Shown: positions 19,632-30,014, counted from the first letter of the stretch. The stretch: DNA of 64,000 nucleotides from Ottowia sp. (GCA_023228705.1 JALOAS010000003.1:1-64000), one strand, 5' to 3'. Translations and numbers: made by a program. The notes: generated by a model not told the origin, from the sequence alone.

Positions 19632-20729
19632 ATGCGTGACGCGATCTGGCAGACCCAATGGCTGGGCAATTCGCTGGCTGCCTGGCTCGCTGCCGCGGTC
19701 GGCGTGGCCGTTGCCTACGGCCTGATCCGGCTGCTCGTGCAACTGGCCGCGACGCGGTTGCTGGCGATTGCCGAGCACCGGCCGGGCCGCTACACCGCGG
19801 TTGCCGCGGCCGTGGTGCAGGCCACGCGCCACGGCCTGCTGCTGTTGCTGGCGCTGGCCGTCGCTGCCAGCTTCCTGCAACTGCCGGCCCGCGTCGACGC
19901 GCTGCTGCCCAGGCTGATTGCGCTGCTGGTGGGCTTGCAGGTGGCGTTCTGGCTGTCGCGGCTGGTCTCCGCCGCGCTCGACCCGGTGGCGCAACCGGGC
20001 GCGGGCGCACGCGCGCACAATGCGGTGATTTTCGGATTGCTGAGCTGGATGGGGCAGCTGGTGGTCTGGGTGGTGTTGTTGCTGGCCATCCTCAGCAACG
20101 CCGGCGTCAACGTCAACACGTTTGTCGCCAGCCTCGGCGTGGGTGGTATCGCGGTGGCCCTCGCGGCCCAGAACGTGCTGGGCGATTTGTTTGCATCGGT
20201 CAGCATAGGCCTGGACAAGCCGTTCGTGGTCGGCGACTACATTGCCTTTGATGGCAACAGCGGCACGGTGCAGCGCGTGGGCATCAAGAGCACGCGCATT
20301 GCCGCGCTGTCCGGCGAGGAGATCGCCGTATCCAACACGCAGCTGCTCGGCCAGCGCATCCACAACTACGCGCGCATGCGCGAGCGGCGCATTGCCTTTG
20401 GCTTTCGCGTCGCGACCGATACGCCCCGGGACAAGGTGGAGCGCATCGTTTCCGGCGTACGCGAGCTGCTGAGCAACGATGCGCGCGTGCGGCTGGACCG
20501 CGGCCACATGACCGGCTTTGGCGAATGGTCGCTGGACTTCGAGTTTGTCTATTACATGCTGGACCCGGGCTTTGCGGTGTACCGGGACACGCAGCAGGAC
20601 ATCAACCTGGGAATCATGGCGCTGCTTGAAGAATTGCAGGTGCCGCTGGCCATACCTGCGCGCGTCGTGCGCGAGGCCGCGGCCCCAGCGCCTGGCGCGC
20701 GGCCGGCCACGCCGCAGGCCAGCGCCTGA
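19632..20729 (+). CDS. Small-conductance mechanosensitive channel, MscS family
   Basis: This inner-membrane tension-gated channel of 365 residues protects against hypo-osmotic shock. Four or five hydrophobic helices precede the MscS core, where the pore-lining helix reads FVASLGVGGIAVALAAQNVLGDLFASVSIGLDKPF (about residues 160-195). The beta domain follows with VGDYIAFDGNSGTVQRVGIKSTRI and the SNTQLL segment. The ATG at 19632 is set by GGAGGTGA 11 bases upstream. It lies 36 bases after the K+ channel gene, so the two osmotic-balance channels are probably co-transcribed. Confidence 0.92.
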   Translation: MRDAIWQTQWLGNSLAAWLAAAVGVAVAYGLIRLLVQLAATRLLAIAEHRPGRYTAVAAAVVQATRHGLLLLLALAVAASFLQLPARVDALLPRLIALLVGLQVAFWLSRLVSAALDPVAQPGAGARAHNAVIFGLLSWMGQLVVWVVLLLAILSNAGVNVNTFVASLGVGGIAVALAAQNVLGDLFASVSIGLDKPFVVGDYIAFDGNSGTVQRVGIKSTRIAALSGEEIAVSNTQLLGQRIHNYARMRERRIAFGFRVATDTPRDKVERIVSGVRELLSNDARVRLDRGHMTGFGEWSLDFEFVYYMLDPGFAVYRDTQQDINLGIMALLEELQVPLAIPARVVREAAAPAPGARPATPQASA

Positions 20730-21087
20730 ATCTTTGCCGCCCATGCTGGCCCGTGGCGGATGGCTGCGCCTGTCCGTCAGCTGCAGCCGCCTTCCGCATG
20801 TGGCGCCATTCTCGGCAGCGTGCCCGTGCGCGCTGGCGCCGGCGGTGCCTGATTTGCGGTGTTTTGCACGCAAGCCCTGTCTCGTCGCCGCGACGGGATT
20901 GGCCCGTACGCATGGGGCCGCCGCGTGGCTCGGGTCACCGCCCCGGTACACGACAGGCCGGCGTCCGCTCTGTGCGATGATGCGGCGTTGCTGCCTCCGG
21001 GGTCGCCGGTGGCGCCCAGGCGGCGTCGGTCACGCGCTGCTGCTGGAGCGGCCTGCGCAGCCGTAACACCCCAAAATCGCCCAACCC
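20730..21087. other. Intergenic region mscS-yejB
   Basis: 358 bases without a recognisable gene, RNA or clear terminator. The promoter for yejBEF should lie here, but I cannot point to a convincing -35/-10 pair. Confidence 0.5.
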
Positions 21088-22146
21088 ATGCTTGCCTACG
21101 CGCTGAAACGGATCCTGCTGATGGTGCCCACGCTGTTCGGCGTGCTGTTGCTGACCTTTGCCGTCATCCAGTTCGTGCCGGGCGGACCCGTGGAGCAGTA
21201 CCTGGCCGAAGCCAAGGCCGGCGTGGGTGCCGCGGGCGGCCGGGGTGCGGTGGGCGGCGTCAGCAGCGACAGCGGCGGCCTCACGTACCGCGGCGCGCGC
21301 GGCGTGGATCCGGCGCGGCTGGAGCAGATCAAGGCACTCTACGGCTTTGACAAGTCGGCGCCGCAGCGCTTCGTGCAGATGATCGGCCAGTTTGCGCGCT
21401 TTGACCTGGGGCGCAGCTTCTTTCACAACAAGGATGTCTGGCAGCTGATCCAGGAGAAGCTGCCGGTGTCGATCAGCCTGGGCCTGTGGACCTTTGTCCT
21501 GAGCTACCTGATCAGCGTGCCGCTGGGCGTGGCCAAGGCCATGCGCGCGGGATCGCGCTTTGACCTGGTGACGACGCTGATCGTGCTCGTGGGCTACGCC
21601 ATTCCCGGGTTCGTGCTGGGCGTGGCGCTGCTGGTCATCTTTGGCGGCCAGCTGCAGTGGTTCCCGCTGCGCGGACTGACGTCGCCCAATTTCAGCGAGC
21701 TGAGCCTGCTGGGCAAGGTGGTCGACTACCTGTGGCACATCACGCTGCCGGTGACGTCCATGGTGGCCGGCAGCTTTGCCGTGACCGCCATGCTGACCAA
21801 GAACTCGGTGCTGGAGGAAATCCGCAAGCAGTATGTTCTGACCGCGCGCGCCAAGGGCCTGAGCGAGCGCCAGGTGCTGTGGAAGCACGTGTTCCGCAAC
21901 GCGCTGATCCCCATCATCACCGGGTTCCCGGCGGCGTTCATCGGCGCGTTCTTCACCGGGGCGTTGCTCATAGAGACGCTGTTTTCCCTGGACGGGCTGG
22001 GCCTGCTCAGCTACGAGAGCGTGATCCGGCGCGACTATCCCGTCGTGCTCGGGACGCTGTACCTGTTCACCCTGATCGGCCTCGTCACCAAGCTGATCAA
22101 CGACCTGAGCTACGTCTGGGTCGATCCGCGCGTGAAGTTTGACTGA
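21088..22146 (+). CDS. yejB: Peptide ABC transporter permease YejB
   Basis: This 352-residue inner-membrane permease of the DppB/OppB type begins MLAYALKRILLMVPTLFGVLLLTF. A Gly-rich, low-complexity periplasmic insert (about residues 40-75) precedes LYGFDKSAPQRF, as in YejB. The binding-protein-dependent transport motif (EEIRKQYVLTARAKGLSERQVLWKHVFRNALIPI) is near residues 250-283. The stop codon overlaps the yejE start by one base (TGATG at 22144-22148), so the two are translationally coupled. Confidence 0.93.
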   Translation: MLAYALKRILLMVPTLFGVLLLTFAVIQFVPGGPVEQYLAEAKAGVGAAGGRGAVGGVSSDSGGLTYRGARGVDPARLEQIKALYGFDKSAPQRFVQMIGQFARFDLGRSFFHNKDVWQLIQEKLPVSISLGLWTFVLSYLISVPLGVAKAMRAGSRFDLVTTLIVLVGYAIPGFVLGVALLVIFGGQLQWFPLRGLTSPNFSELSLLGKVVDYLWHITLPVTSMVAGSFAVTAMLTKNSVLEEIRKQYVLTARAKGLSERQVLWKHVFRNALIPIITGFPAAFIGAFFTGALLIETLFSLDGLGLLSYESVIRRDYPVVLGTLYLFTLIGLVTKLINDLSYVWVDPRVKFD

Positions 22147-23234
22147 TGGCAGCCACGGCTCCCGTTTCGCCAGTCGCAGACGCGCAGGTCGCGCCGCCCG
22201 CCCGCGGCCGGCCGGCCAACCCGTGGCGCCGCGCCTGGCAGCAGTTCCGGCGCAGCCGCCTGGGTTACTGGAGCCTGATCGTCTTCGTCGTGCTGTTCGT
22301 GCTCAGCCTGGGCGCCGAGGTGCTGTCCAACGACCGGCCGCTGGTTGTCCACTACAACGGGCAGACGTACTTCCCGCTGCTCAAGACCTACCCGGAAACC
22401 GTGTTTGGCGGCGACTTCGAGACCGAGACCGACTACCTGGACCCCTACATCCGGCACCAGTTCTCAATGGACGGCAACTGGGCGATCTACCCGCCCAATC
22501 CCTACGGAAGCCAGACGATCAACTACTTTGCCAGCGAGCCCAACCCCAGCGCGCCGGGACGCGAGAACCTGCTGGGCACCGACGACCGCGGGCGCGACCT
22601 GCTGGCGCAGCTGATTTACGGCTTTCGCATCAGCATCCTGTTCGCGCTGGCGCTGACGACCGTGGGCGTGCTGCTGGGCATCGTCACCGGCGCCATCCAG
22701 GGCTTTTTTGGCGGCAAGACGGACCTGGCGTTCCAGCGCTTCATCGAGGTCTGGAGCGCCATGCCCGAGCTGTACCTGCTGATCATCTTCAGTGCCATCC
22801 TCTCGCCCAGCCTCGGCCTGCTGCTGGCGCTGCTGAGCCTGTTTGGCTGGATGGGCCTGTCGGACTACGTGCGCGCCGAGTTCCTGCGCAACCGCAAGCT
22901 GGACTACGTCAAGTCCGCGCGCGCCATGGGCGTACCCAACCGGCAGATCATCTGGCGCCACATCCTGCCCAACTCCATGGTGCCGGTGGTGACGTTCCTG
23001 CCGTTTCGCATGAGCGGGGCGATCCTGGCGCTGACCTCGCTGGACTTCCTGGGGCTGGGCGTGCCGCCCGGTACGCCCAGCCTGGGCGAGCTGCTGAGCC
23101 AGGGCAAGAACAACGTCGATGCGTGGTGGATCTCGCTGTCAACCTTTGGCGTATTGGTGCTCACGCTGTTGCTGCTGACCTTCATGGGCGATGCGCTGCG
23201 CGACGCGCTGGACCCGCGGCGGGTGGATCCATGA
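22146..23234 (+). CDS. yejE: Peptide ABC transporter permease YejE
   Basis: This second permease of the peptide importer, 362 residues, is of the DppC/OppC type. After an Arg-rich cytoplasmic N-terminus (WRRAWQQFRRSRLGYWS) and the first membrane helix comes the long periplasmic loop typical of YejE (VHYNGQTYFPLLKTYPETVFGG through LGTDDRGRDLLAQLIYGFRIS). The EAA loop reads LRNRKLDYVKSARAMGVPNRQIIWRHILPNS. The C-terminus RVDP* overlaps a short ATG frame leading to yejF. Confidence 0.93.
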   Translation: MAATAPVSPVADAQVAPPARGRPANPWRRAWQQFRRSRLGYWSLIVFVVLFVLSLGAEVLSNDRPLVVHYNGQTYFPLLKTYPETVFGGDFETETDYLDPYIRHQFSMDGNWAIYPPNPYGSQTINYFASEPNPSAPGRENLLGTDDRGRDLLAQLIYGFRISILFALALTTVGVLLGIVTGAIQGFFGGKTDLAFQRFIEVWSAMPELYLLIIFSAILSPSLGLLLALLSLFGWMGLSDYVRAEFLRNRKLDYVKSARAMGVPNRQIIWRHILPNSMVPVVTFLPFRMSGAILALTSLDFLGLGVPPGTPSLGELLSQGKNNVDAWWISLSTFGVLVLTLLLLTFMGDALRDALDPRRVDP

Positions 23235-23266
23235 GCGCCGCCGCACGCTGCAGGAGCAAGCCGTGA
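23231..23266 (+). other. Possible 11-codon coupling minicistron between yejE and yejF
   Basis: An ATG at 23231 overlaps the yejE stop (ATGA) and opens a frame of 11 codons whose TGA (23264-23266) overlaps the GTG start of yejF (GTGA at 23263). The yejF Shine-Dalgarno AGGAG (23252-23256) lies inside it. It could keep ribosomes moving from yejE into yejF, or be a chance overlap. Confidence 0.3.
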
Positions 23267-24882
23267 CGGCGCCGCTGCTGGAGGTCGAGCGCCTGCAGGT
23301 GACGCTGTCGGGCCAGGCGATCATCCGCGACATATCCTTTGCCGTGGCTGCGGGCGAAAAGGTGGCGCTGGTGGGCGAGTCGGGATCGGGCAAGACCGTG
23401 ACCGCGCTCTCGCTGCTGCGCCTGTTCCACGGCGCGCAGGTGCAGGGGCATGCCTGGTTTGGCGAGGGCGCCGAGCGGCGCGACCTGCTGGCGCTGGGCG
23501 AGCGCCAGCTGCGCGCCGTGCGCGGCGACGAGATCGCGCTGATCTTCCAGGAGCCCATGACCGCGCTCAACCCGCTCATGCCGGTTGGCGCGCAGATCGC
23601 CGAGGTCCTGCAGCTCAAGCGGGCGGCCACGCGCAAGGCCGCGGCAGAGGGCGCCGTCGAGCTGCTGGCGCGCACCGGGCTGGACCGTCCGGCCGCACGC
23701 GCTGCCGTCTATCCGCACCAGCTGTCCGGCGGCCAGCGGCAGCGCGCCATGATTGCCATGGCGCTGGCGTGCAACCCGAAGCTGCTGCTGGCAGACGAGC
23801 CCACGACGGCGCTGGACGCCAGCCTGCGCATGCAGATCCTGGACCTGCTGCAACGCCTGCAGCAGGAAACCGGCATGGCCATCCTGATGATCACGCACGA
23901 CCTCAACCTGGTGCGGCGGTTTGCCGACCGCGTTGCCGTCATGCAGAAGGGACGGCTGGTCGAGCAGGGCGCGGTCGAGGGCATCTTTGCCTCGCCGCGC
24001 GACCCGTACACGCAGCGGCTCTTGGCCAGCAAGCCCCGGCGCCGGCTCGATGACGCAGCAGCTGCGTCCGGGCCGCCGGTGCTCCAGGTGCAGCGGCTGC
24101 AAGCGGCGTATCCGGCAGCGCTGCCAGGCCTGGCCGGCTGGTTCCGGAAAGGCCGCTTCGTTGCGCTGCGCGACGCGTCGCTGGCCGTCCAGCCCGGCCG
24201 CACGCTGGGCGTCATTGGCGAATCCGGGTCGGGCAAGTCCACGCTGGCGCAGGCCGTGCTGGCCTTGTTGCCGTCCCGCCAGGTGAGCGGGGACATCCGC
24301 GTGGCCGGCCGCGAGTGGCAGTTCCGGAGCCGTGTCGACCGGCCGCTGCGGCGCCGCATCCAGGTGGTTTTCCAGGATCCGTTTTCATCGCTGTCGCCGC
24401 GCCAGACCGTGGGTGACATCGTGGGCGAAGGCCTGAAAATCCACTTTCCGGAGCTGTCGGCGCAGCAGCGCGAGCAGCGCGTCATCAATGGGCTTGCCGA
24501 CGTGGGGCTGACCGGGCAGCAGTTTGCGCACCTGCTGGCGCGGTACCCGCATGAGTTTTCCGGCGGCCAGCGCCAGCGCATTGCGCTGGCGCGCGCGCTG
24601 GTGGTCAACCCCGAGGTGCTGGTGCTGGACGAACCCACCAGCGCGCTGGACGTGACCATACAGCAGCAGATCCTGGCGCTGCTGCAGCGCCTGCAGCAGG
24701 AGCATGGCCTGAGCTACCTGCTGATCACGCACGACGTCGAGGTGGTGTGGGCCATGGCGCACGACGTGATCGTGCTCAAGGACGGCGACATCGTTGAATC
24801 CGGTTCGGCCACTGCCGTCCTGCATCATCCGCGGCACGCGTACACGCGCACGTTGCTGGACGCCGCCGGCGCTGATTTCTGA
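23263..24882 (+). CDS. yejF: Peptide ABC transporter ATP-binding protein YejF (two ATPase domains)
   Basis: This 539-residue protein carries two fused ABC ATPase domains that energise the YejBE permease. Domain 1 has Walker A GESGSGKTVTA (about residue 36), signature LSGGQRQRAMIAMALA and Walker B LLLADEPTTALD. Domain 2 starts near residue 270 with Walker A GESGSGKSTLA, VFQDPFSSLSPRQTV, signature FSGGQRQRIALARAL and Walker B VLVLDEPTSALD, then LLITHDVEVVWAMAHDVIVL. The GTG at 23263 is chosen because AGGAG lies six bases upstream and it yields the usual LLEVERLQVTL start. The single-protein DppD-DppF-like fusion is normal for YejF. Confidence 0.93.
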   Translation: MTAPLLEVERLQVTLSGQAIIRDISFAVAAGEKVALVGESGSGKTVTALSLLRLFHGAQVQGHAWFGEGAERRDLLALGERQLRAVRGDEIALIFQEPMTALNPLMPVGAQIAEVLQLKRAATRKAAAEGAVELLARTGLDRPAARAAVYPHQLSGGQRQRAMIAMALACNPKLLLADEPTTALDASLRMQILDLLQRLQQETGMAILMITHDLNLVRRFADRVAVMQKGRLVEQGAVEGIFASPRDPYTQRLLASKPRRRLDDAAAASGPPVLQVQRLQAAYPAALPGLAGWFRKGRFVALRDASLAVQPGRTLGVIGESGSGKSTLAQAVLALLPSRQVSGDIRVAGREWQFRSRVDRPLRRRIQVVFQDPFSSLSPRQTVGDIVGEGLKIHFPELSAQQREQRVINGLADVGLTGQQFAHLLARYPHEFSGGQRQRIALARALVVNPEVLVLDEPTSALDVTIQQQILALLQRLQQEHGLSYLLITHDVEVVWAMAHDVIVLKDGDIVESGSATAVLHHPRHAYTRTLLDAAGADF

Positions 24883-24915
24883 GCCTGCAGCAGGCAATTC
24901 TCACGCCCGCAGCGG

Positions 24916-24945
24916 TTTACATATCCAGTGGCTTCATGCTAAAAT
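24916..24945 (+). promoter_or_regulatory. Likely sigma-70 promoter of the rimP-nusA-infB operon
   Basis: TTTACA (24916-24921) and TAAAAT (24940-24945) are 18 bases apart, with TGC before the -10 giving an extended -10. Predicted start is near 24952, only about 15 bases before the terminator hairpin at 24967. Confidence 0.6.
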
Positions 24946-24966
24946 CTTGCGCATTCGCAACGATAT

Positions 24967-24993
24967 GGGCGGGCGTGACCGCCCTTTTTTTTT
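24967..24993 (+). terminator. Intrinsic terminator/attenuator just upstream of rimP
   Basis: GGGCGG (24967-24972) pairs with CCGCCC (24979-24984) around a six-base loop, followed by nine T (24985-24993). It lies between the likely rimP promoter and the rimP start. It may therefore end yejF transcripts and also act as a premature terminator on the operon's own very short leader. Confidence 0.8.
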
Positions 24994-25033
24994 GGCTGGA
25001 CCGCAAAACGGCAACGGGTTTTTGACACGGAAA

Positions 25034-25633
25034 GTGACGCTGCAGACAATGGTTGAACAGGCTGTGGGCAGCCTGGGTTTTGAATTGGTTGAGCTGGAAC
25101 GCTCAGCTGGCGGATTGCTGCGTGTCACGATTGACTTTCCCTGGTCTGGCGACGCCGGGGCCGCGCCGCGCGCCATTGGCGTTGACGACTGCGAGTCGGT
25201 GTCGCGCCAGCTGCAGTACGCGCTGGAAGTGGACGACGTGGATTACCAGCGCCTGGAGGTGTCCTCGCCGGGCACGGACCGGCCGCTGCGCACGCGCGCT
25301 GACTTTGAGCGTTTCGAGGGCGAGCAGGTGGCGATCGTGCTGAAGGAGCCGATTGCCGACGACGACGGTTCGCCAGCTGCGGCGCAGGTGGGGCGCAAGC
25401 GCTTCACCGGGCGCTTGCAAAAGGCCGATGCGCCGTCAGATGATTGGTTACTGCTCTGGCACGAAGCGCCGCGGCGCGAAAGCCGCAAGCCGCGGGGTCA
25501 ACCCGGGCGGCAAAAGGCGGGTCAACAACAGGTACTGGCGTTTGGTCTGGATGAGCTGCAGTCGGCCCGGCTACAGCCGGAGCTGGATTTCAAGCGCAGC
25601 AAGAAGGGCAAGGGTCGCCGGAAGCGGGCTTGA
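25034..25633 (+). CDS. rimP: Ribosome maturation factor RimP
   Basis: RimP assists assembly of the 30S subunit. The 199-residue product begins [22 protein letters not shown], followed by [28 protein letters not shown] and the [26 protein letters not shown] signature, which is diagnostic. The C-terminal domain carries an acidic/Ala insert and a Lys/Arg-rich tail ([14 protein letters not shown]) that make it somewhat longer than the 150-residue norm. The GTG at 25034 best matches the family N-terminus; an ATG at 25049 is the alternative. It is the first gene of the rimP-nusA-infB-rbfA-truB operon. Confidence 0.92.
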   Translation: MTLQTMVEQAVGSLGFELVELERSAGGLLRVTIDFPWSGDAGAAPRAIGVDDCESVSRQLQYALEVDDVDYQRLEVSSPGTDRPLRTRADFERFEGEQVAIVLKEPIADDDGSPAAAQVGRKRFTGRLQKADAPSDDWLLLWHEAPRRESRKPRGQPGRQKAGQQQVLAFGLDELQSARLQPELDFKRSKKGKGRRKRA

Positions 25634-25670
25634 GGCTTGCGAACCGACAGGGCATGGAGCAAATGGAATC

Positions 25671-27155
25671 ATGAATCGCGAACTGTTGATGCTGGTCGAC
25701 GCCATTTCGCGCGAGAAGAGCGTTGAGCGTGACGACGTGTTCAGCGCCGTCGAGGCGGCGCTGGCGCAGGCCGGGAAAAAGCGCTTTGAGGGCGACGTCG
25801 ACCTGCGCGTGGAAATCGACCGCGAGACCGGCGAGTACGAGACGTTTCGCCGCTGGCACGTCGTGCCTGACGAAGCCGGGCTGCAGTTGCCCGACCAGGA
25901 AATCCTGCTTTTTGAAGCCAGGGAGCAGGACCCCGAGCTGGAAGTGGATGACTACATCGAGGAGCCGGTGGAGTCGGTCTCCATTGGCCGCATCGGCGCC
26001 ATGGCCGCCAAGCAGGTCATCCTGCAGCGCATCCGCGACGCCGAGCGGGAAATCCTGCTGAACGACTTTCTCAGCCGCGGCGATCCCATCTTTGCCGGCG
26101 TCGTCAAGCGCAAGGACAAGGGCGACTGGATCCTGGAGTCGGGCCGGGTCGAGGGCCGGCTGCGCTACGGCGACCAGATCCCCAAGGAAAACCTGCGCCG
26201 CGGCGATCGCGTGCGCGCCATGATCATGGAAGTCGACCCGACGCTGCGCGGAGCGCAGATCGTGCTCTCGCGCACGGCGCCGGAGTTCATGATCGAGCTG
26301 TTTCGCAACGAGGTGCCCGAGATCGAACAGGGCTTGCTTGAGATCAAGAGCTGCGCGCGCGATCCGGGCAGCCGTGCGAAGATCGCCGTGGTCAGCTACG
26401 ATGCGCGGGTCGATCCCATAGGCACCTGCGTGGGCGTGCGCGGCTCGCGCGTCAACGCGGTCAGCAACGAGCTGGCCGGCGAGCGCGTGGACATCGTGCT
26501 CTGGAGCGAGGACCCCGCGCAGTTCGTCATTGGCGCGCTGGCGCCGGCCAACGTCTCCTCGCTCATCGTCGACGAGGAAAACCAGACCATGGACGTGGTG
26601 GTCGACGAGGAGAACCTGGCCATTGCCATAGGCCGTGGCGGCCAGAACGTGCGCCTGGCGTCGGACCTGACCGGCTGGAAGATCAACATCCTTGATGCTG
26701 AGGAGTCCAAAGAGAAGCAGGCCGAAGAAATGCAGGAGCTGCAGGAGCTCTTCATGGAAAAGCTGGACGTGGACGAGGAGATCGCGACCGTCCTCATCAA
26801 CGAAGGCTTCACCAACCTGGAGGAAGTGGCATACGTGCCCATCCAGGAGATGCTTGACATCGAGAGCTTTGACGAGGAAACGGTGGAAGAACTGCGCGCG
26901 CGCGCCAAGGAGGCGCTGCTCAGGATAGAGCTGGCGCGCGAGGAGAGCCTGAAGGCCGTCAAGGACGACCTGCTCCAGCTCGAGGGCCTGACCCGCGAAC
27001 AACTGGCCAAGCTGGCCCGTGCCAGCGTCACGTCCCGTGATGAGCTGGCGGACCTGGCCGCCGATGAACTGATGGAAATTACCGGGATGTCCGATGAGGA
27101 CGCCCGCGCTCTGATCCTGAAAGCGCGCGAGCACTGGTTCGTGGACCACGAGTAA
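25671..27155 (+). CDS. nusA: Transcription termination/antitermination protein NusA
   Basis: NusA binds RNA polymerase and controls pausing, termination and antitermination. The 494-residue product starts [18 protein letters not shown], with the N-terminal polymerase-binding domain (about 1-125). An S1 domain follows ([20 protein letters not shown]), then two KH domains with [17 protein letters not shown] and [19 protein letters not shown]. Two acidic repeats close it ([22 protein letters not shown] and [22 protein letters not shown]). These C-terminal repeats are found in gamma- and betaproteobacterial NusA. It lies 37 bases after rimP and 24 before infB. Confidence 0.96.
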   Translation: MNRELLMLVDAISREKSVERDDVFSAVEAALAQAGKKRFEGDVDLRVEIDRETGEYETFRRWHVVPDEAGLQLPDQEILLFEAREQDPELEVDDYIEEPVESVSIGRIGAMAAKQVILQRIRDAEREILLNDFLSRGDPIFAGVVKRKDKGDWILESGRVEGRLRYGDQIPKENLRRGDRVRAMIMEVDPTLRGAQIVLSRTAPEFMIELFRNEVPEIEQGLLEIKSCARDPGSRAKIAVVSYDARVDPIGTCVGVRGSRVNAVSNELAGERVDIVLWSEDPAQFVIGALAPANVSSLIVDEENQTMDVVVDEENLAIAIGRGGQNVRLASDLTGWKINILDAEESKEKQAEEMQELQELFMEKLDVDEEIATVLINEGFTNLEEVAYVPIQEMLDIESFDEETVEELRARAKEALLRIELAREESLKAVKDDLLQLEGLTREQLAKLARASVTSRDELADLAADELMEITGMSDEDARALILKAREHWFVDHE

Positions 27156-27179
27156 GGATCATGGAGGTCCGTACAAGAT

Positions 27180-30014
27180 ATGTCGAAAATGACTGTTGCA
27201 GACTTTGCAAACGAACTTCACCGGCCGGCGCGCTCGGTGCTGGAGCAGCTCCAGGCCGCCGGTGTGGCGATCAGCAAGGTATCCGATGAGCTGACCGACG
27301 AGGACAAGCAAAAGCTGCTGACCCACCTGCAGACCAGCCATGGCACGGGCGCGGCACGCAAGAAGATCACGCTGACCAAGCGCTCGACGAGCCAGATCCG
27401 GCAGTCGGACGCCACCGGCAAGGCGCGCACCATCGACGTGCACGTGCGCAAGAAGCGCACCTTTGTGCGCCGCGAGAGCGACGCGCCGCAGGACGTCAAG
27501 GTCAGCGTCAAGAAGACGCGCAAGACGGCAGGCCCGGCGGCGCCGACGCCGGCGGCTGCTCCGGCAGCGCAGCCGCTGATCAGCGCCGAAGAGCAGGCCA
27601 GGCGCGACGAGGGGGCGCGGCGCCAGGCCGAGCTCATGCGCTTGCAGGCCGAGGCCAAGGCCGCACGTGCCGGCGAGCGCGAAGCCAGCCACACGCAGGC
27701 TGATGATGCGGACGCGGCAGCAGCCAGCGCGCCCGCTGCCGAGTCGGGGCAGCAGCCTTTGGCAACGGCACAGCCGGCTGCCGAGCAGGCCGCTGCGGAT
27801 GCGCCGGCACTGCAAGCCGACGCCACTGCGGCAGCGGCGGGCGAGCCGGTGCAAGAGCAGCCAAAAGACGTATCGGCCAAGACGCAGCGTGCCAGGCCGG
27901 CCCGTGCGGACCGAAAGACCGACGAGCAAGACGCCGAAGCGGAGAAGAACCGCCGCGAGGCGATTGCGGAAGCCGAGGCCATCCGCGAGATGATGCGCAC
28001 GCCACGCAAGACGCTGGTGGCCAAGAAGAGCGAGGAGGAAGAAAAGCCGCGCGCCGCCAAGACCTCCCGCAAGGACGCGCAAAAGGAAATCAAGTCCGCC
28101 AACCTCTCGTCCAGCTGGGCGCCGGAGTCGCGCAAGAAGCGCATTCCCACCCGCGGCGACAGCGCCGGAGGGCGCGATGGCTGGCGCAGCCGCCGCCGCA
28201 AGCGCCACAGCGATCGCGACCGCGGCGAAGAACGCCATGCGGCACCGGTGGCGCACCGCGCCATCGAAGTGCATGTGCCCGAGACGATCACGGTGGCCGA
28301 GCTGGCGCACAAGATGGCGGTCAAGGCCTCTGAAGTGATCAAGAGGCTGATGGGGCTGGGGCAGATGGTCACGATCAACCAGCCGCTGGACCAGGATACG
28401 GCCATGATCGTGGTCGAGGAATTCGGCAACGTGGCCATAGAGGCCGAGCTGGATGATCCGGAGGCGTTCACCGAGGAAGATGTGCAGGCGCAGACCGGGG
28501 ACGCGCTGCCCCGGCCGCCGGTGGTGACCGTCATGGGCCACGTGGACCACGGCAAGACCTCGCTGCTGGACTACATCCGGCGCAGCAAGGTTGCCGGTGG
28601 CGAGGCCGGTGGCATCACGCAGCACATTGGCGCGTACCACGTGCAGACCAAGGGCGGCATCATCTCGTTCCTGGACACGCCCGGGCACGAGGCATTCACG
28701 GCCATGCGCGCACGCGGTGCGCAGGCCACCGACATCGTCATCCTGGTGGTGGCAGCGGACGACGGCGTCATGCCGCAGACACGCGAGGCGGTCAAGCACG
28801 CCAAGGCGGCCGGTGTTCCCATTGTGGTTGCCGTCAACAAGATGGACAAGCCCGAGGCCAACCTGGACCGCATCAAGGGCGAGCTGGCAGCCGAAGAGGT
28901 GGTGCCCGAAGACTTTGGCGGTGATTCCCCGTTCGTGCCGGTGTCGGCCAAGACCGGGCAGGGCATGGACGAACTGCTCGAGCAGGTGCTGCTGCAGGCC
29001 GAGGTGCTGGAGCTGAAGGCGCCGGTCGATGCAGCGGCCAAGGGGATTGTGATCGAGGCGCGCCTGGACCGCGGCCGCGGCCCGGTGGCCACGGTGCTGG
29101 TGCAGTCGGGCACGCTCAACGTGTCGGACACCGTGCTGGTGGGCCAGACCTGGGGCCGCGTCCGTGCCATGCTGGACGAGAACAGCGAGTCCGTCGAGTC
29201 GGCCGGACCGTCCATCCCGGTGGAAATACAGGGCCTGGACGGCGTGCCGCAGGCCGGCGACGACTTCCTGGTGCTGCTTGACGAGCGCCGTGCGCGCGAG
29301 ATTGCCACGTACCGCGCGGGCAAGTTCCGCCACACCAAGCTGGCCAGGCAGCAGGCTGCCAAGTTGCAGAACATGTTCTCCGACATGGAGGCCGGCGAGG
29401 TCCAGACGCTGCCCATCGTGCTCAAGGCCGACGTGCAGGGCTCGCAGGAAGCACTGGCGCAAACGCTGCTCAAGCTGTCCACCGACGAGGTGCAGGTGCA
29501 GATGGTGTACAGCGGCGTGGGCGGCATCAGCGAGAGCGACATCAACCTGGCCATTGCGTCCAACGCGGTGGTCATTGGCTTCAACACGCGGGCCGACGCG
29601 GGCGCGCGCAAGCTGGCCGAGAACAACGACGTCGAGATCCACTACTACGACGTCATCTACGACGCCGTGGAGGACCTGAAGGCAGCCATGTCCGGCATGC
29701 TTGCACCGGAGAAGAAGGAAGAGATCATCGGCATGGCGGAGGTGCGCAACGTCTTTGTTGCCTCGCGCATCGGCACGATTGCCGGCTCCATGGTCACCGA
29801 AGGCATGGTGCGCCGTGATTCGCACTTCCGCCTGCTGCGCGACAATGTCGTGATCTACACGGGCCAGGTCGAATCGCTCAGGCGCATCAAGGACGATGTG
29901 GCCGAGGTCAAGGAAGGCTTTGAATGCGGCATCAAGCTGAGGAACTACACCGACGTCAAGGAAGGTGACCAGCTTGAGTTCTTCACGGTGAAGGAAGTGG
30001 CGCGGACGCTCTGA
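27180..30014 (+). CDS. infB: Translation initiation factor IF-2
   Basis: IF-2 is the GTPase that places fMet-tRNA on the 30S subunit and promotes subunit joining. The 944-residue product has an N-terminal IF2 domain ([26 protein letters not shown]). A long Ala/Glu/Lys-rich, low-complexity linker follows (about 100-330), then the second IF2_N segment [25 protein letters not shown]. The G domain has [11 protein letters not shown] (about 452), [22 protein letters not shown] and SAKTGQG, and the beta-barrel and C-terminal fMet-tRNA domains end ReKEVARTL-like. The ATG at 27180 lies behind GGAGG. Confidence 0.96.
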   Translation: MSKMTVADFANELHRPARSVLEQLQAAGVAISKVSDELTDEDKQKLLTHLQTSHGTGAARKKITLTKRSTSQIRQSDATGKARTIDVHVRKKRTFVRRESDAPQDVKVSVKKTRKTAGPAAPTPAAAPAAQPLISAEEQARRDEGARRQAELMRLQAEAKAARAGEREASHTQADDADAAAASAPAAESGQQPLATAQPAAEQAAADAPALQADATAAAAGEPVQEQPKDVSAKTQRARPARADRKTDEQDAEAEKNRREAIAEAEAIREMMRTPRKTLVAKKSEEEEKPRAAKTSRKDAQKEIKSANLSSSWAPESRKKRIPTRGDSAGGRDGWRSRRRKRHSDRDRGEERHAAPVAHRAIEVHVPETITVAELAHKMAVKASEVIKRLMGLGQMVTINQPLDQDTAMIVVEEFGNVAIEAELDDPEAFTEEDVQAQTGDALPRPPVVTVMGHVDHGKTSLLDYIRRSKVAGGEAGGITQHIGAYHVQTKGGIISFLDTPGHEAFTAMRARGAQATDIVILVVAADDGVMPQTREAVKHAKAAGVPIVVAVNKMDKPEANLDRIKGELAAEEVVPEDFGGDSPFVPVSAKTGQGMDELLEQVLLQAEVLELKAPVDAAAKGIVIEARLDRGRGPVATVLVQSGTLNVSDTVLVGQTWGRVRAMLDENSESVESAGPSIPVEIQGLDGVPQAGDDFLVLLDERRAREIATYRAGKFRHTKLARQQAAKLQNMFSDMEAGEVQTLPIVLKADVQGSQEALAQTLLKLSTDEVQVQMVYSGVGGISESDINLAIASNAVVIGFNTRADAGARKLAENNDVEIHYYDVIYDAVEDLKAAMSGMLAPEKKEEIIGMAEVRNVFVASRIGTIAGSMVTEGMVRRDSHFRLLRDNVVIYTGQVESLRRIKDDVAEVKEGFECGIKLRNYTDVKEGDQLEFFTVKEVARTL

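Noticed and set aside
18003..20951. A 982-codon open frame on the minus strand opposite kch and mscS
   Set aside because: It is antisense shadow of two well-recognised genes in GC-rich DNA; the protein has no family resemblance. The same applies to the minus-strand frame opposite infB (27159-30020) and the long frames opposite nusA, typA and guaB.
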